Made by a program: the position numbers and the translations under genes. From NCBI RefSeq assembly GCF_003633755.1, contig NZ_RBIL01000002.1, positions 1,798,001-1,862,000 on the forward strand: a DNA stretch of 64,000 bases. The letters run 5' to 3'. The notes under the pieces are model-generated. The model had not been told where the DNA came from. It ran no database searches and worked only from the letters and a program-made list of their open reading frames with translations. Below are positions 8,708 through 18,664 of this stretch, in pieces (positions within the stretch are counted from its first letter, which is position 1; the number at the start of each line of letters is the position of its first letter). This stretch comes from Solirubrobacter pauli (lineage in GTDB: Bacteria; Actinomycetota; Thermoleophilia; Solirubrobacterales; Solirubrobacteraceae).

Positions 8708-9992
8708 ATGACGGCCAGGAAGAAGTGGATCCTGGGGGCCGCCACCCTCGTGCTGCTCGTGCTCGCCGCCGGCGGCGCCGTGTTCGCGCTCACCCGGCCT
8801 CCCGAGGACGTGAACAACGCGGACGTCGCGTTCGAGGAGGAGCCGACGGTCACCCCCGTTCCCTCCGCGATCCCGACCGAGCCTCCCGCGAAGTCCAAGA
8901 AGGTCGACCCGCTGCGCAACTTCGTGTGGGCGGGCTACGGCTACTCCAAGGACCGCCGCCGCTACCTGCCGGCGTCCAAGCTCCTGCGGCCGCCGTTCCG
9001 GCGCGTGTGGACCTACCCGGGCTCGATCCTGATGGAGTTCTCGCCCGCGATGGCCGAGGGCAAGCTGTTCCTGCTGCGCAACAACGGTGCGCTGCACGCG
9101 GTCGACAAGCGCACGGGCAAGGCCGTCTGGAAGAAGAAGATCGGCGTGCTGGCCGCGTCGACGCCGGCCTACGGGAACGGGCGGATCTTCGCCACCGTGC
9201 TCTCGCGCGGGAAGGGCAAGGCGGGCGCGGTCTTCGCGCTGGACGCCAAGACCGGCAAGATCCTCTGGAAGCGCCTGCTGCCCTCGCGCTCGGAATCCTC
9301 CCCGGTCTTCGACGGCGACCGCATCTACTTCGGCTCCGAGAACGGGACGATCTACAACCTGCGCGCCGGCGACGGCGCCGTGCGCTGGACGTTCAAGGCC
9401 TCTGGCGCCGTGAAGGCCGGCCTCGCACTCGCCAACGGCAAGCTCTTCTTCGGCGACTACAAGGGTCGCGTCTACGCGATCCGGCAGACCGACGGCAAGC
9501 AGATCTGGGCCTCCACCACGCGCGGCGCGAAGTTCGGGCTCGGCTCCGGGCAGTTCTACTCGACGCCCGCCGTCGCTTTCGGCCGCGTGTACGTCGGCAA
9601 CACCGACGGCCGCATGTACTCGTTCTCGTCCTCCAACGGCAAGCTCGCGTGGACGAAGGGCACCGGCTCCTACGTGTACTCCTCGCCCGCGGTCGCCCAG
9701 CTGCCCGGCGAGAAGCCGCGCGTCTTCTTCGGCTCCTACGACGGCTCCTTCTACGCCGTCGACGCCCGCAACGGCAAGCAGCTCTGGCGCCACAAGGAGG
9801 GCGGCAAGATCAGCGGCGCGCCGACCGTGGTCGGCGACATCGTCTACTACTCCAACTGGGGCAAGAAGACCACGACCGGCCTCGGCGTGCGCACCGGCAA
9901 GAAGGTCTTCTCGATGGGCCGCGGCGCCTTCAACCCGGTCATCAGCGACGGCCGGACGATCTTCCTGACGGGCTACTCGACGCTCTACGCGC

Positions 9993-10012
<20 letters not shown>
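8708..10012 (+). CDS. Membrane-anchored PQQ-like beta-propeller protein
   Basis: A 434-residue protein with an N-terminal signal anchor (about residues 6-28, [20 protein letters not shown]) and a Pro/Thr-rich spacer. Seven or so PQQ-type propeller blades follow. The repeat theme is: a glycine-rich turn, a YFG or VYVGN strand, then a .G...W strand, e.g. [40 protein letters not shown]. These blades resemble BamB or PQQ dehydrogenases, but no catalytic residues are apparent, so a scaffold or binding role on the outer face of the membrane is likely. TACCCT (8693-8698) lies 9 nt before the ATG. It overlaps convergent hisF by 20 bp. Confidence 0.8.
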
Positions 10013-10763
<751 letters not shown>

Positions 10764-10859
10764 GGGGTATGACCCTAGCGACGCCCCCGCTAAGGACGAG
10801 CTAACCGCTCCGTAAGACCTTCCACGATGGCGTGACCGAAGCGGACCGATGGGGTCTAT

Positions 10860-10997
10860 ATGGGCATGACCAGACAGGATCTCAAGCAGGTTGAAGCCAT
10901 CGTCCTCGACCCCGAGCCCGATGAACGCGGCAACGTCTTCGTCATCGTGCGGCTCGAAGACGAGCGCTCGACCGCGCTCGCCTTCAATGCCAACTGA
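10860..10997 (+). CDS. Putative 45-residue protein antisense within the his operon
   Basis: Short frame starting at ATG 10860 (a second ATG lies two codons later) and ending at TGA 10995-10997, in the hisA-hisF gap and opposite to the his genes. It encodes an acidic protein, about [20 protein letters not shown] followed by a beta-type stretch ([19 protein letters not shown]). About four fifths of third codon positions are G or C, which fits coding sequence here. No family recognised, and no clear ribosome-binding site or promoter. It could be a genuine small protein, or chance. Confidence 0.5.
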   Translation: MGMTRQDLKQVEAIVLDPEPDERGNVFVIVRLEDERSTALAFNAN

Positions 10998-11002
10998 GCC
11001 GC

Positions 11003-11731
11003 CTACTTGCCGTCGAGGGCCGCCTGGCCCTCGGCCACCGTGAACTTCTTCTCGTAGAGCGACTTGCCCGCGATCACGCCCGACAGGTTGACCTGGCGGA
11101 GCTCGGCGAGCGCGCGCAGGTCGTCCAGCGTGCCGATGCCGCCCGAGTAGATGAAGCGGCCGCGCACCGCCTCGGCGACCGTCTTGACGGACTCGATGTC
11201 GGGACCGGTCAGCTTGCCGTCGCGGGAGACGTCGGTGTAGATGAACGACCGCACGCCGCGGCCGGTCAGGCGCTCGATGGCGTCGACGACCGGCAGGGAC
11301 GTCGTCTGGGTCCAGCCCTCGGTGGCGATCATGCCGTCCTTGACGTCGACGGCGATCATGATCCGCGGGCCGAACTGGGTGATGATGTCGTCCAGGAAGT
11401 CGATGTCGCGGAACGCGGCGGTGCCGATGACCGCGCGCTCGGCGCCGGCGCGCAGCGCGTCGCGGACCGCGTCGACCGTGCGCAGGCCGCCGCCGTACTG
11501 GACCGGGATGCCGGTCTCGCTCGTGATCCGCCGCAGGTGCTCCAGCGACTTCGGGGAGCCCGAGCGCGCACCGTCGAGGTCGACGACGTGCAGGTAGCGA
11601 GCGCCCGCCTCGACCCATGAGCGGGCCGCGTCGAGCGGGTCCGCGTGGTAGGTCGTGGCGTCCTCGAACTTGCCTTCGACCAGGCGGACCGCCTGGCCTT
11701 CCATGATGTCGATCGCCGGGTAGAGGATCAT
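11003..11731 (-). CDS. hisA: Phosphoribosylformimino-AICAR ribotide isomerase
   Basis: Amadori rearrangement of ProFAR to PRFAR in histidine synthesis. The 242-residue TIM barrel has the N-terminal catalytic Asp motif [15 protein letters not shown] and the central AVDVKDG. Phosphate-binding glycine loops are YGGGLR and YSGGIG. Some actinobacteria use a bifunctional HisA/PriA that also serves tryptophan synthesis; no trp gene is in view and the distinction cannot be made by eye. It overlaps hisH by 4 bp. The hisF gene follows after a 240-bp gap. Confidence 0.95.
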   Translation of the reverse strand: MILYPAIDIMEGQAVRLVEGKFEDATTYHADPLDAARSWVEAGARYLHVVDLDGARSGSPKSLEHLRRITSETGIPVQYGGGLRTVDAVRDALRAGAERAVIGTAAFRDIDFLDDIITQFGPRIMIAVDVKDGMIATEGWTQTTSLPVVDAIERLTGRGVRSFIYTDVSRDGKLTGPDIESVKTVAEAVRGRFIYSGGIGTLDDLRALAELRQVNLSGVIAGKSLYEKKFTVAEGQAALDGK

Positions 11732-12333
11732 GCGACCAGCGCTGCGGCCAGCGCCGCGAAGTTCTTGAGCATCTGCAAACCGTCGGTGGAGGACTTCTCG
11801 GGATGGAACTGGGCGGCCATGACGTTGTCGCGCTCGACGACGCTCACGAACCGCTCGCCGTACTCGCCGGTGCCGACGACGTCGGACGCGTCGGCGGGGC
11901 GGCAGGCGAAGGAGTGGACGTGGTAGAAGGCCGCGGCCTCGCCGAGGCCCTCCGTCAGCGCGGAGGCGCGCGAGAAGGACACGAGGTTCCAGCCGATGTG
12001 CGGCAGCCGCGGCGACTCGAGCTTCGTGACGACGCCCGGCAGGATCCCGAGCCCCTCGGCACCCTCGTGCTCGGAGGAGGACTCGAACAGCAGCTGCATG
12101 CCGAGGCAGATGCCCAGCACGGGCACACCGGCGGCGGCGCGCTCGACCAGCTGCTCGCGCAAGCCGCTGCGCTCGAGGTTGCGCATCGCCTCCGGGAAGG
12201 CGCCCACGCCGGGCAGGATGATCGCCGAAGCGTCCCGCACGTCGGCGGTGATCACGGATTCGGCACCCACGTGCGCCAGCGCCTTCTCGACGCTGCGCCG
12301 GTTACCCATCCCGTAGTCGGCGATCGCGATCAC
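11728..12333 (-). CDS. hisH: Imidazole glycerol phosphate synthase, glutaminase subunit
   Basis: Class I glutamine amidotransferase feeding ammonia to HisF. The 201-residue protein has the nucleophile elbow [10 protein letters not shown] (Cys about residue 80). The His-Glu pair of the triad lies in [10 protein letters not shown] near the C-terminus, and the family's PHIGWN is present. The start is GTG 12333 ([19 protein letters not shown]), overlapping the hisB stop (GTGA). It is followed without gap by hisA, indicating translational coupling. Confidence 0.96.
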   Translation of the reverse strand: MIAIADYGMGNRRSVEKALAHVGAESVITADVRDASAIILPGVGAFPEAMRNLERSGLREQLVERAAAGVPVLGICLGMQLLFESSSEHEGAEGLGILPGVVTKLESPRLPHIGWNLVSFSRASALTEGLGEAAAFYHVHSFACRPADASDVVGTGEYGERFVSVVERDNVMAAQFHPEKSSTDGLQMLKNFAALAAALVA

Positions 12334-12932
12334 GAGGTCAGCGTCCCCTTGGTGGACGGGACGCCGGGCTCGTCCGGATCGATGGCCACGGCGGCCCGCA
12401 GCGCCCGCGCGAACGCCTTGAAGCACGCCTCGACCATGTGGTGGCCGTTCGTGCCGGCGGCGATCTGGATGTGCAGGGTCAGCCGCGCGGCGCTGGCCAC
12501 GGCGCGGAAGAACTCCTCGGCCTCTTCGTAGTCGAACCCGTTGATCGTCCCGCTCGGCAGCCGGTCGAACCCGCCCACGAGCGTGTACGGGCGGCCGGAG
12601 ATGTCGAGCGAGCACTCCGCGCGCGCCTCGTCCATCGGCACGACCGCGTGCCCGTAGCGGAAGATCCCGCGCCGGTCACCCAGGGCCTGGTCGAGCGCTT
12701 GCCCGAACACGATCCCGGTGTCCTCGACCGTGTGATGCGAGCCGGTCTCCAGGTCGCCGACGACCTTCACGTCCAGCTCGAGCCGGCCGTGTCGGGCCAG
12801 CAGGTCGAGCATGTGGTCGAAGAAGCCGACACCGGTCGACCGCGTGCCCTCGCCGTGCCCTTCCAGGCCCAGCGACAGCGTGACGTCGGTCTCCCCGGTC
12901 TTGCGGGAGATAGAGGCGGTACGAGTGCTCAC
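12330..12932 (-). CDS. hisB: Imidazoleglycerol-phosphate dehydratase
   Basis: Dehydrates imidazole glycerol phosphate to imidazole acetol phosphate using a bound Mn2+ cluster. The 200-residue single-function enzyme has the metal-binding histidine motifs GFFDHMLDLLARHG, GSHHTVEDTGIVFG and GTNGHHMVEACFKAFARAL in the right order. There is no fused phosphatase as in E. coli HisB. The start is GTG 12932, overlapping the hisD stop by 4 bp. A histidinol-phosphate phosphatase and HisC aminotransferase are not in the window. Confidence 0.97.
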   Translation of the reverse strand: MSTRTASISRKTGETDVTLSLGLEGHGEGTRSTGVGFFDHMLDLLARHGRLELDVKVVGDLETGSHHTVEDTGIVFGQALDQALGDRRGIFRYGHAVVPMDEARAECSLDISGRPYTLVGGFDRLPSGTINGFDYEEAEEFFRAVASAARLTLHIQIAAGTNGHHMVEACFKAFARALRAAVAIDPDEPGVPSTKGTLTS

Positions 12933-14074
12933 GGGCGGGGATTCTGACGCAAGCGCATCGACGCGGCGTGGGCCGGGAAGGCCTCGGCCTCGGCGATCGG
13001 CACGCCCGCGGCGGCCAGGGCGGCGCCCGCGGACCCCACGCGCACCTCGGCCATCCGGCGCCGGAAGTGGCGCACGTTCAGGCCTGAGGCGAAGCGCGCG
13101 GCGCCCTCGGTCGGCAGGACGTGGTTCGAACCCGCGACGTAGTCGCCGAACGCGGTGCCCGACGAGGACCCCACGAACAGGCAGCCGGCGGAGCGGATGC
13201 GCGGCGCCAGGGCCTCGGCCGCCTCCCCCGCGATCTGCAAGTGCTCGGGCGCGAGCTCCTCGACGAACGCCAGCGCCTCGTCCATGTCGGCCACGAGCAC
13301 GCCGTGCTGCGCGTCCAGCGCGTCGAGGATCGCCTGCGAGTCGGAGACCGCGACGGTCAGCGAGCCCTCGCCGTGCTCGCCCTGCCCGGCGAGGTCGGCC
13401 TTCAGGGCGTCGAGATCGGCGCCCTCGGTGGCGACCACCGTCAGGTCGGAAGGCCCGGCGAACCCGTCGATGCCCACGACGGCGGACACCTGGCGCTTGG
13501 CCTCCTGCACCCACAACGACCCGGGGCCGACGATCACGTCGACCTTCGGGATCGACTCGGTCCCGTACGCGAGCGCCGCCACCGCCTGGGCGCCGGTGAC
13601 CGCGAAGTACGCGTCCGCGCCGCACAGCTCCGCCGCGGCGACCATCACCGGGTGCGGCGCGCCGACGACGTAGACCTCGTCCACGCCCGCGGCCTGGGCC
13701 GTCATGACGCCCATGACGACCGTCGACGGGTACGGGTTGCGGCCGCCGGGCGCGTAGACCGCCGCGCGGCGCACGGGCACGTCACGCAGCTTCACGGAGT
13801 GGCCCTGGGGCAAGGTGACGAGGCGATCCTCGTCCACGCCGGCCTCGGCCACCGCGCGCACGTTGTGGATCGCGACCTCGAGCCCGGCGCGCACGTCGTC
13901 GGCGAGCGCTCCGCCGGACGCCGTGAACGGCGCCTTGGTCCCCGCGCCGAACTCCGCCTCGAGGCGCTCCAGCTCGGCGTCACCGCCGGCCCGCACCGCC
14001 TCGATGATCGTGGCCACCGGCTGAGCGATCGACGCGCCGGTGGGCACCAGCGCGCGGATCTCGTCAGCGCGCAC
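12929..14074 (-). CDS. hisD: Histidinol dehydrogenase
   Basis: Zn-dependent two-step oxidation of histidinol to histidine. The 381-residue protein has the signature block VYAPGGRNPYPSTVVMGVMT. Further conserved segments are VDVIVGPGSLWVQEAKRQV, APEHLQIAGEAAEA, and GSNHVLPTEGAARF (Zn and active-site histidines). It is shorter than the usual 420-440 residues, mainly at the N-terminus. The next gene upstream, hisG, overlaps its start by 11 bp, so a longer start is unlikely. Confidence 0.95.
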   Translation of the reverse strand: MRADEIRALVPTGASIAQPVATIIEAVRAGGDAELERLEAEFGAGTKAPFTASGGALADDVRAGLEVAIHNVRAVAEAGVDEDRLVTLPQGHSVKLRDVPVRRAAVYAPGGRNPYPSTVVMGVMTAQAAGVDEVYVVGAPHPVMVAAAELCGADAYFAVTGAQAVAALAYGTESIPKVDVIVGPGSLWVQEAKRQVSAVVGIDGFAGPSDLTVVATEGADLDALKADLAGQGEHGEGSLTVAVSDSQAILDALDAQHGVLVADMDEALAFVEELAPEHLQIAGEAAEALAPRIRSAGCLFVGSSSGTAFGDYVAGSNHVLPTEGAARFASGLNVRHFRRRMAEVRVGSAGAALAAAGVPIAEAEAFPAHAASMRLRQNPRP

Positions 14075-14681
14075 GGAGCTTCTCCACGACCGCGTCGATC
14101 TCCGCCGCCTTGACCCGGTAGGACACGGGGTTGGCGATCAGCCGCGCCGTCGCGACCGAGATCTCCTCGCGGATCACGAGCCCGTTCTCGCGCAGGGTCG
14201 TGCCCGTGGCGGTCAGATCGACGATCCCGTGGACCATCCCGGTCAGCGGCGCGAGCTCGACGGAGCCCTTGACCTCGACGATCTCCACCTGGCGGCCGGT
14301 CTTCTCGAAGTAGGCGCTGGCCATGTTCGGGTACTTGGTCGCGATCCGCATGATCCCGAGCCGCCGCAGCGCCTCGGCCGCGGGGTCCTCGCCCTCGACG
14401 GTCGCGAACACCATCCGGCAGCGCCCGAACCCGAGGTCGAGCAGCTCGTAGACGTTGCGCTCGGGGTGCTCGGCGAGCACGTCCTTGCCGACCACGCCGA
14501 TGTCCGCCGCGCCCGCCTCCACGTACGTGGGGACGTCGGACGGCCGCATCGTGATCAGGCCGGCGTCCTCGAACAGCAGCTTGCGGTCGTTCGCGCGCAC
14601 CTCGGTGGTGTCGATCCCGAGCAGGTCGAGCCGCTCGAGCGTGTCCTTCATCAGCGCACCGCGCGGGACGGCGATCCTCAT
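14064..14681 (-). CDS. hisG: ATP phosphoribosyltransferase, short form
   Basis: First committed step of histidine synthesis, joining PRPP and ATP. The 205-residue protein begins MRIAVPRGALMKDTLERLD. It has the family signature with VGKDVLAEHP and VDLTATGTTLRENGL. It lacks the C-terminal ACT-like regulatory domain of long HisG (about 290 residues), so it belongs to the HisG-short type that is active only with HisZ, encoded directly upstream. The ATG overlaps the hisZ stop by 4 bp, and the 3' end overlaps hisD by 11 bp. Confidence 0.95.
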   Translation of the reverse strand: MRIAVPRGALMKDTLERLDLLGIDTTEVRANDRKLLFEDAGLITMRPSDVPTYVEAGAADIGVVGKDVLAEHPERNVYELLDLGFGRCRMVFATVEGEDPAAEALRRLGIMRIATKYPNMASAYFEKTGRQVEIVEVKGSVELAPLTGMVHGIVDLTATGTTLRENGLVIREEISVATARLIANPVSYRVKAAEIDAVVEKLRAR

Positions 14682-15598
14682 CGAGCCTCCTCCAGCGCGG
14701 CCGCGTGCACGCGCTCGACGTCCAGCGCCCAGCCCGCGGCCGGCAGCGACCGCCCGAAGCGGCCCAGCAGGTCGTCGTAGCGCCCGCCGCCGCCCAGCGG
14801 CGAGCCGAAGGCCGCGTCGTAGACCTCGAACACCGGGCCGGTGTAGTAGCCGAGCGTGCGGACCAGGCCGAGGTCGAAGATCACGCGCTCGGCGACGTCC
14901 TCGGACAGCAGCGCGAAGACCTCGCGCAGCGGCTCGCCCTCGGGCACGATCTCGACGCCGCCGCGGGCCCGCGCGACGTCCAGCAGATCGGCCGCGCCGA
15001 CGCCGCTGAGCTCGCGCTCGAGGCCGACCATGTCGCGCGCGGCGAGCTCGCGCAGGATCGCGTGCCGCGCGCCCTCGGGCACGCCGTGGGACTCGAGCAG
15101 GCGACCGAACAGCGACGCGTCGCCCAGCCCCACGCGGTAGGACTTCAGCCCGGCGGCGTCGAGCGCCGCGCACAGGACCGTGACCGCCTCGGCGGTGCCG
15201 GACGGCCCCGGCGCGCCGACGAGCTCGATGCCCGCCTGCAGGATCTCCCGCGGCTGCAGCCGGTGCTGGCGCACGGCCCGGTAGGCGTGCGCGATGTACG
15301 AGAACCGCAGCGGCGTCGGCGCGCTGCCGTAGCGGGTGGCCACGACGCGCGCGATCGGGATCGTCATGTCCGAGCGCAGGACGAGCACGTTGCCGTGCTC
15401 GTCGAACAGCCGGTACGCGGGGTCGGCGGCCGCGGAGTCGCCGCGCGTGAGCACGGCCTCGTACTCCAGCGCGGGCGTCGCGACCTCGCCGTACTCGAAG
15501 CGGTCGAAGACCCCGCGCATGGCGTCGGTGATGACGCGCAGCTCGCGGAGCTCGTCCGGGAGCACGTCCCGGGTGCCGCTCGGAATCGGGTGGATCAC
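14678..15598 (-). CDS. hisZ: ATP phosphoribosyltransferase regulatory subunit
   Basis: Histidyl-tRNA-synthetase paralogue without the anticodon-binding domain, forming a hetero-octamer with short HisG and giving it histidine feedback control. The 306-residue protein shows class II synthetase-like motifs: IPSGTRDVLPDE at the start, LRSDMTIPIARVVA, LRFSYIAHAYRA and the C-terminal GGGGRYDDLLGRFG. Start is GTG 15598 overlapping the murA stop. Length and pairing with short HisG favour HisZ over a true HisS. Confidence 0.93.
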   Translation of the reverse strand: MIHPIPSGTRDVLPDELRELRVITDAMRGVFDRFEYGEVATPALEYEAVLTRGDSAAADPAYRLFDEHGNVLVLRSDMTIPIARVVATRYGSAPTPLRFSYIAHAYRAVRQHRLQPREILQAGIELVGAPGPSGTAEAVTVLCAALDAAGLKSYRVGLGDASLFGRLLESHGVPEGARHAILRELAARDMVGLERELSGVGAADLLDVARARGGVEIVPEGEPLREVFALLSEDVAERVIFDLGLVRTLGYYTGPVFEVYDAAFGSPLGGGGRYDDLLGRFGRSLPAAGWALDVERVHAAALEEAR

Positions 15599-16884
15599 GC
15601 CGGCACGCGCTCGAGGTTCGCGCCCAGCGCCCGCAGGCGCTCGTCGATGCGCTCGTAGCCGCGGTCGATGTCGCGCACGTTGTGGATCTCGCTCGTGCCC
15701 TGGGCGCACACGGCGGCGATCAGCATCGCCATGCCCGCGCGGATGTCCGGGCTGGACACGCGCGCGCCGCGCAGCTGCCGCGGGCCGATGACGATCGCCC
15801 GGTGCGGGTCGCAGATCGTGATCTCCGCCCCCATCGAGATCAGCTTGTCCACGAAGAACAGGCGGTTCTCGAACATCTTCTCGAAGATCAGCACGCTGCC
15901 CTCGGCCTGGGTGGCGAGCGCGACCGCGATCGACGTCAGGTCGGCCGGGAACGCGGGCCAGGGGCCGTCCTCGATCTTGGACTGGTAGTCGCCGGCGTCG
16001 CGCTGGACGACGAGCTTCTGGTTGCCCGGGATGTGGCAGGTGCCGTCCTCGCGCATCTCGGACTCCAGGCCGAGGCGGCGGAAGGCCAGGCGGACCATCC
16101 GCAGGTCGTCGGCGACGCAGCCCTTGATGTCCAGCTCGCCGCCCGTCACGCCCGCGAGGGCCATGAACGAGCCGATCTCGATGTGGTCGGGCGAGACCGA
16201 GTGCTCGCAGCCGCGGAGCTTCTCGACGCCGTGCACGGTCATGACGTTGGAGCCGATGCCCTCGATCGCCGCGCCCATCTTGTTGAGCATGCGGGCCACG
16301 TCCTGGACGTGCGGCTCGCAGGCGGCGTTGCGGATGATCGTGGTGCCGGGGACGCCCGCGGCGGCCATCAGCGCGTTCTCGGTACCCATCACGGACGGCT
16401 CGTCCATGAAGAAGTCGCACGAGGTGAGCCCGCCCGCGGGGGCGGTGATGACGATGTCCTTGCCGTGCTCGACCGTCGCGCCGAGCGCGCGGAAGGCGTC
16501 GAGGTGCGGATCGAGCCGGCGGCGGCCGATCACGTCACCTCCCGGCGGCGGCATAGTCGCGCTCCCGAAGCGCGCGAGCAACGGGCCCGCGGCCAGGAAC
16601 GAGGCGCGGATGCGCTCGGCCAGAGCCGCGTCCACGTGCGTCTTGCGCACGTCGGCCGCGTTCATCTTGACCGTGTTGAGGTCGATCCGCTCGACGGTCA
16701 CGCCGAGGTCCGCGAGCAGCTCCAGCAGCGCCTCTGTGTCGCGGATCGCGGGGACGTTGTGCAACGTCACGTCCTCGTCCGTGAGCAGGGCGCAGGCCAG
16801 CAGCGGCAGCGCGGCGTTCTTGTTGCCTGCGGGGGTGACGGTGCCGGACAGCGGCACCCCGCCTTCGATGACGAACTTCTCCAT
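15595..16884 (-). CDS. murA: UDP-N-acetylglucosamine enolpyruvyl transferase with Asp at the catalytic Cys position
   Basis: First committed step of peptidoglycan synthesis: transfers enolpyruvate from PEP to UDP-GlcNAc. The 429-residue protein (start MEKFVIEGGVPLSGTVTPAG) has the N-terminal GNKNAALPLLAC motif and the C-terminal DIDRGYERIDERLRALGA. The loop that normally reads PGGC(A)IG reads PPPGGDVIGRRR, so the Cys that fosfomycin alkylates is Asp117 (codon 16534-16536). Cys-to-Asp variants in mycobacteria are active and naturally fosfomycin-resistant. It heads the his gene run; the hisZ GTG overlaps its stop. Confidence 0.95.
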   Translation of the reverse strand: MEKFVIEGGVPLSGTVTPAGNKNAALPLLACALLTDEDVTLHNVPAIRDTEALLELLADLGVTVERIDLNTVKMNAADVRKTHVDAALAERIRASFLAAGPLLARFGSATMPPPGGDVIGRRRLDPHLDAFRALGATVEHGKDIVITAPAGGLTSCDFFMDEPSVMGTENALMAAAGVPGTTIIRNAACEPHVQDVARMLNKMGAAIEGIGSNVMTVHGVEKLRGCEHSVSPDHIEIGSFMALAGVTGGELDIKGCVADDLRMVRLAFRRLGLESEMREDGTCHIPGNQKLVVQRDAGDYQSKIEDGPWPAFPADLTSIAVALATQAEGSVLIFEKMFENRLFFVDKLISMGAEITICDPHRAIVIGPRQLRGARVSSPDIRAGMAMLIAAVCAQGTSEIHNVRDIDRGYERIDERLRALGANLERVPA

Positions 16885-16896
16885 GGGGGCGGCGGC

Positions 16897-16903
16897 TAGG
16901 CTA
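16897..16903. promoter_or_regulatory. Overlapping divergent -10 hexamers between murA and the HD gene
   Basis: The heptamer TAGGCTA reads as TAGGCT on the plus strand (10 nt before the HD gene ATG at 16913) and TAGCCT on the minus strand (13 nt before the murA ATG at 16884). Both fit TANNNT. The whole divergent space is 28 bp, so both transcripts would be nearly leaderless and the two promoters would compete. No good -35 hexamers were seen. Confidence 0.4.
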
Positions 16904-16912
16904 CCGAGTCTC

Positions 16913-17497
16913 ATGAGCCTGCCCATGACGCGCGACGAAGCCTGGACGCTGTTCTGCGAGTGGACGGAGTCCGAGAGCCTGCGTCGTCACGTGCTCGCCG
17001 TCGAGGCCTGCATGCGCGCGTACGCGCGCAAGTTCGGCGAGGACGAGGAGCGCTGGGGCATGGTCGGGATGCTGCACGACCTCGACTACGAGCGCTATCC
17101 GGACCTCCACACCGGCCATCCCCGCTACGCGCTCGCCGAGCTCGAGCGGCTCGGGTTCCCGGAGGACATGGTCCGTGCGGTCGCGTCCCACGCGGACTAC
17201 CTCGAGGTCTCGCGGGACACGCCGATGGAGAAGACGCTGTTCGCCGTCGACGAGCTGTCGGGCTTCGTGATGGCCTGCGCGTACGTCCGGCCGCAGGGCA
17301 TCGCCGGCATGACGCCCAAGTCGGTCAAGAAGAAGATGAAGACGCCCGCCTTCGCGGCGGCCGTGGACCGCGAGGGCATGCGCGAGGGCGCGGAGAACCT
17401 CGGGATCGACTTCGACGAGCACCTGACGTTCGTGATCGCGGCGCTGGAGCCGCACGCCGAGGAGCTCGGGCTCTCCGGCACCCCTGCCGCGGGCTGA
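16913..17497 (+). CDS. HD-domain hydrolase-like protein
   Basis: A 194-residue cytoplasmic protein with the HD-superfamily metal-binding pattern: RRHVLAVEACMRAYARKFG (first His), then GMLHDLDYERYP (the HD pair), HTGHPRYAL and VASHADY. These phosphohydrolase folds act on nucleotides or small phosphate metabolites; the substrate is unknown. A C-terminal part with GIAGMTPKSVKKKMKTPAFA is typical of a widespread conserved HD protein. ATG 16913 chosen, with 16925 as alternative. Divergent from murA with only 28 bp between. Confidence 0.8.
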   Translation: MSLPMTRDEAWTLFCEWTESESLRRHVLAVEACMRAYARKFGEDEERWGMVGMLHDLDYERYPDLHTGHPRYALAELERLGFPEDMVRAVASHADYLEVSRDTPMEKTLFAVDELSGFVMACAYVRPQGIAGMTPKSVKKKMKTPAFAAAVDREGMREGAENLGIDFDEHLTFVIAALEPHAEELGLSGTPAAG

Positions 17498-17533
17498 GCC
17501 CGAGTCGATCGGCCGGGCTAATCTGCCCGGGTA

Positions 17534-18625
17534 ATGCTGAAGATCATCGTCCTCGAGGGCGACGAGACCGGCCAGGAGCTGCTCGAGCAGTCCATCCGCG
17601 TCCTCGACCCCTCGCTGCTCGGACTCGAGCTCGAGCTGGTCCACTACGACCTGTCGCTCGAGAAGCGGCGCGAGACGAACAACGAGATCGTCCACGAGGC
17701 GGCGCGCGCGATGCGTGAGGCCGGCTTCGGGCTGAAGGCGGCGACGATCACGCCGGAAGGCCGCGACGACGTCGGCTCGCCGAACCGGATCCTCCGCGAA
17801 GAGGTCGACGGCAAGGTCATCGTGCGCACCGGGCGGCGGATCCCGGGCGTCGTCGGCCCCGTGTCGGGCGTCTACCACCCGATCTCCGTGGTCCGCATGG
17901 CCGTCGACGACGCCTACGGCGCCAAGCAGTGGCGCGAGGGTGAGGACGACGAGGAGTCCGCGTTCATGACGATGCGGATCTCGCGCTCGACCTGCCGCGC
18001 GGTCGCCGAGTACTCGTTCATGTTCGCCGAGCGGATCGGCGCGAAGGTCTACGGCGGGCCGAAGTGGACCGTCTCCCCGACCTACGACGGGCTGCTCAAG
18101 GAAGAGATGGACGCCGCGGCGGCCAAGTACCCGGACGTCACCTACCAGCCGGTCCTGATCGATGCGCTCTACGCGGGCCTGATCAGCGGCGCGGCCGACT
18201 CACCACTGGTGATCCCCGCACTGAATCGAGACGGCGACTGCCTGTCGGACCTCGTGATGCCGATGTTCGGCTCGATCGCGGGCGCGGAGTCGGTGCTGCT
18301 CGGGTTCGACGCCGACTACAACGTCGAGGTGGCGATGGCCGAGGCGCCGCACGGCACCGCCCCGTCGCTGTACGGCAAGAACCTCGCGAACCCGATGGCG
18401 ATGCTCCTCGCCTGCGGCTCGGTGCTCTCCTACGCGGGCGCGAAGGGCCACGAGGGCGCCGACCGCGCCTCGCGCGCCGTCTACGAGTCCGTGCTCGAGG
18501 CCACCGCCTCCGGCGTCAAGACGATCGACCTCGGCGGCCACGCGACCACCTCCGAGTTCACCGACGACGTGCTGGAGCGGATCAAGACCAAGATGGAGGT
18601 CTGGTCCTCGCTCGGCTCGAGGTGA
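17534..18625 (+). CDS. Isocitrate/isopropylmalate dehydrogenase family protein, probably isocitrate dehydrogenase
   Basis: Beta-decarboxylating dehydrogenase of 363 residues. The substrate loop SPNRILREEVDGKVIVRTGR resembles the isocitrate-type S.N..LR....D......R.. arrangement. Metal-binding NRDGDCLSDLVMPMFGSIAG and the cofactor region EAPHGTAPSLYGKN (PHGTAP) are present. The true leucine enzyme LeuB is encoded at 40.7-41.7 kb, which supports a TCA-cycle role here; homoisocitrate or tartrate dehydrogenase cannot be excluded. TAATCT (17519-17524) lies 9 nt before the ATG, suggesting a leaderless transcript. Cofactor preference is not predictable by eye. Confidence 0.82.
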   Translation: MLKIIVLEGDETGQELLEQSIRVLDPSLLGLELELVHYDLSLEKRRETNNEIVHEAARAMREAGFGLKAATITPEGRDDVGSPNRILREEVDGKVIVRTGRRIPGVVGPVSGVYHPISVVRMAVDDAYGAKQWREGEDDEESAFMTMRISRSTCRAVAEYSFMFAERIGAKVYGGPKWTVSPTYDGLLKEEMDAAAAKYPDVTYQPVLIDALYAGLISGAADSPLVIPALNRDGDCLSDLVMPMFGSIAGAESVLLGFDADYNVEVAMAEAPHGTAPSLYGKNLANPMAMLLACGSVLSYAGAKGHEGADRASRAVYESVLEATASGVKTIDLGGHATTSEFTDDVLERIKTKMEVWSSLGSR

Positions 18626-18664
18626 CGTCTCGACACCCGCCCCATCGGGCATGATTGGGGACGG

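Noticed and set aside
14678-15598. Histidyl-tRNA synthetase (hisS)
   Set aside because: Too short, lacks the anticodon-binding domain, and is paired with short HisG; HisZ fits better.
17534-18625. Second leuB
   Set aside because: Substrate loop and PHGTAP motif are isocitrate-dehydrogenase-like, and a canonical leuB is present in the leu operon.
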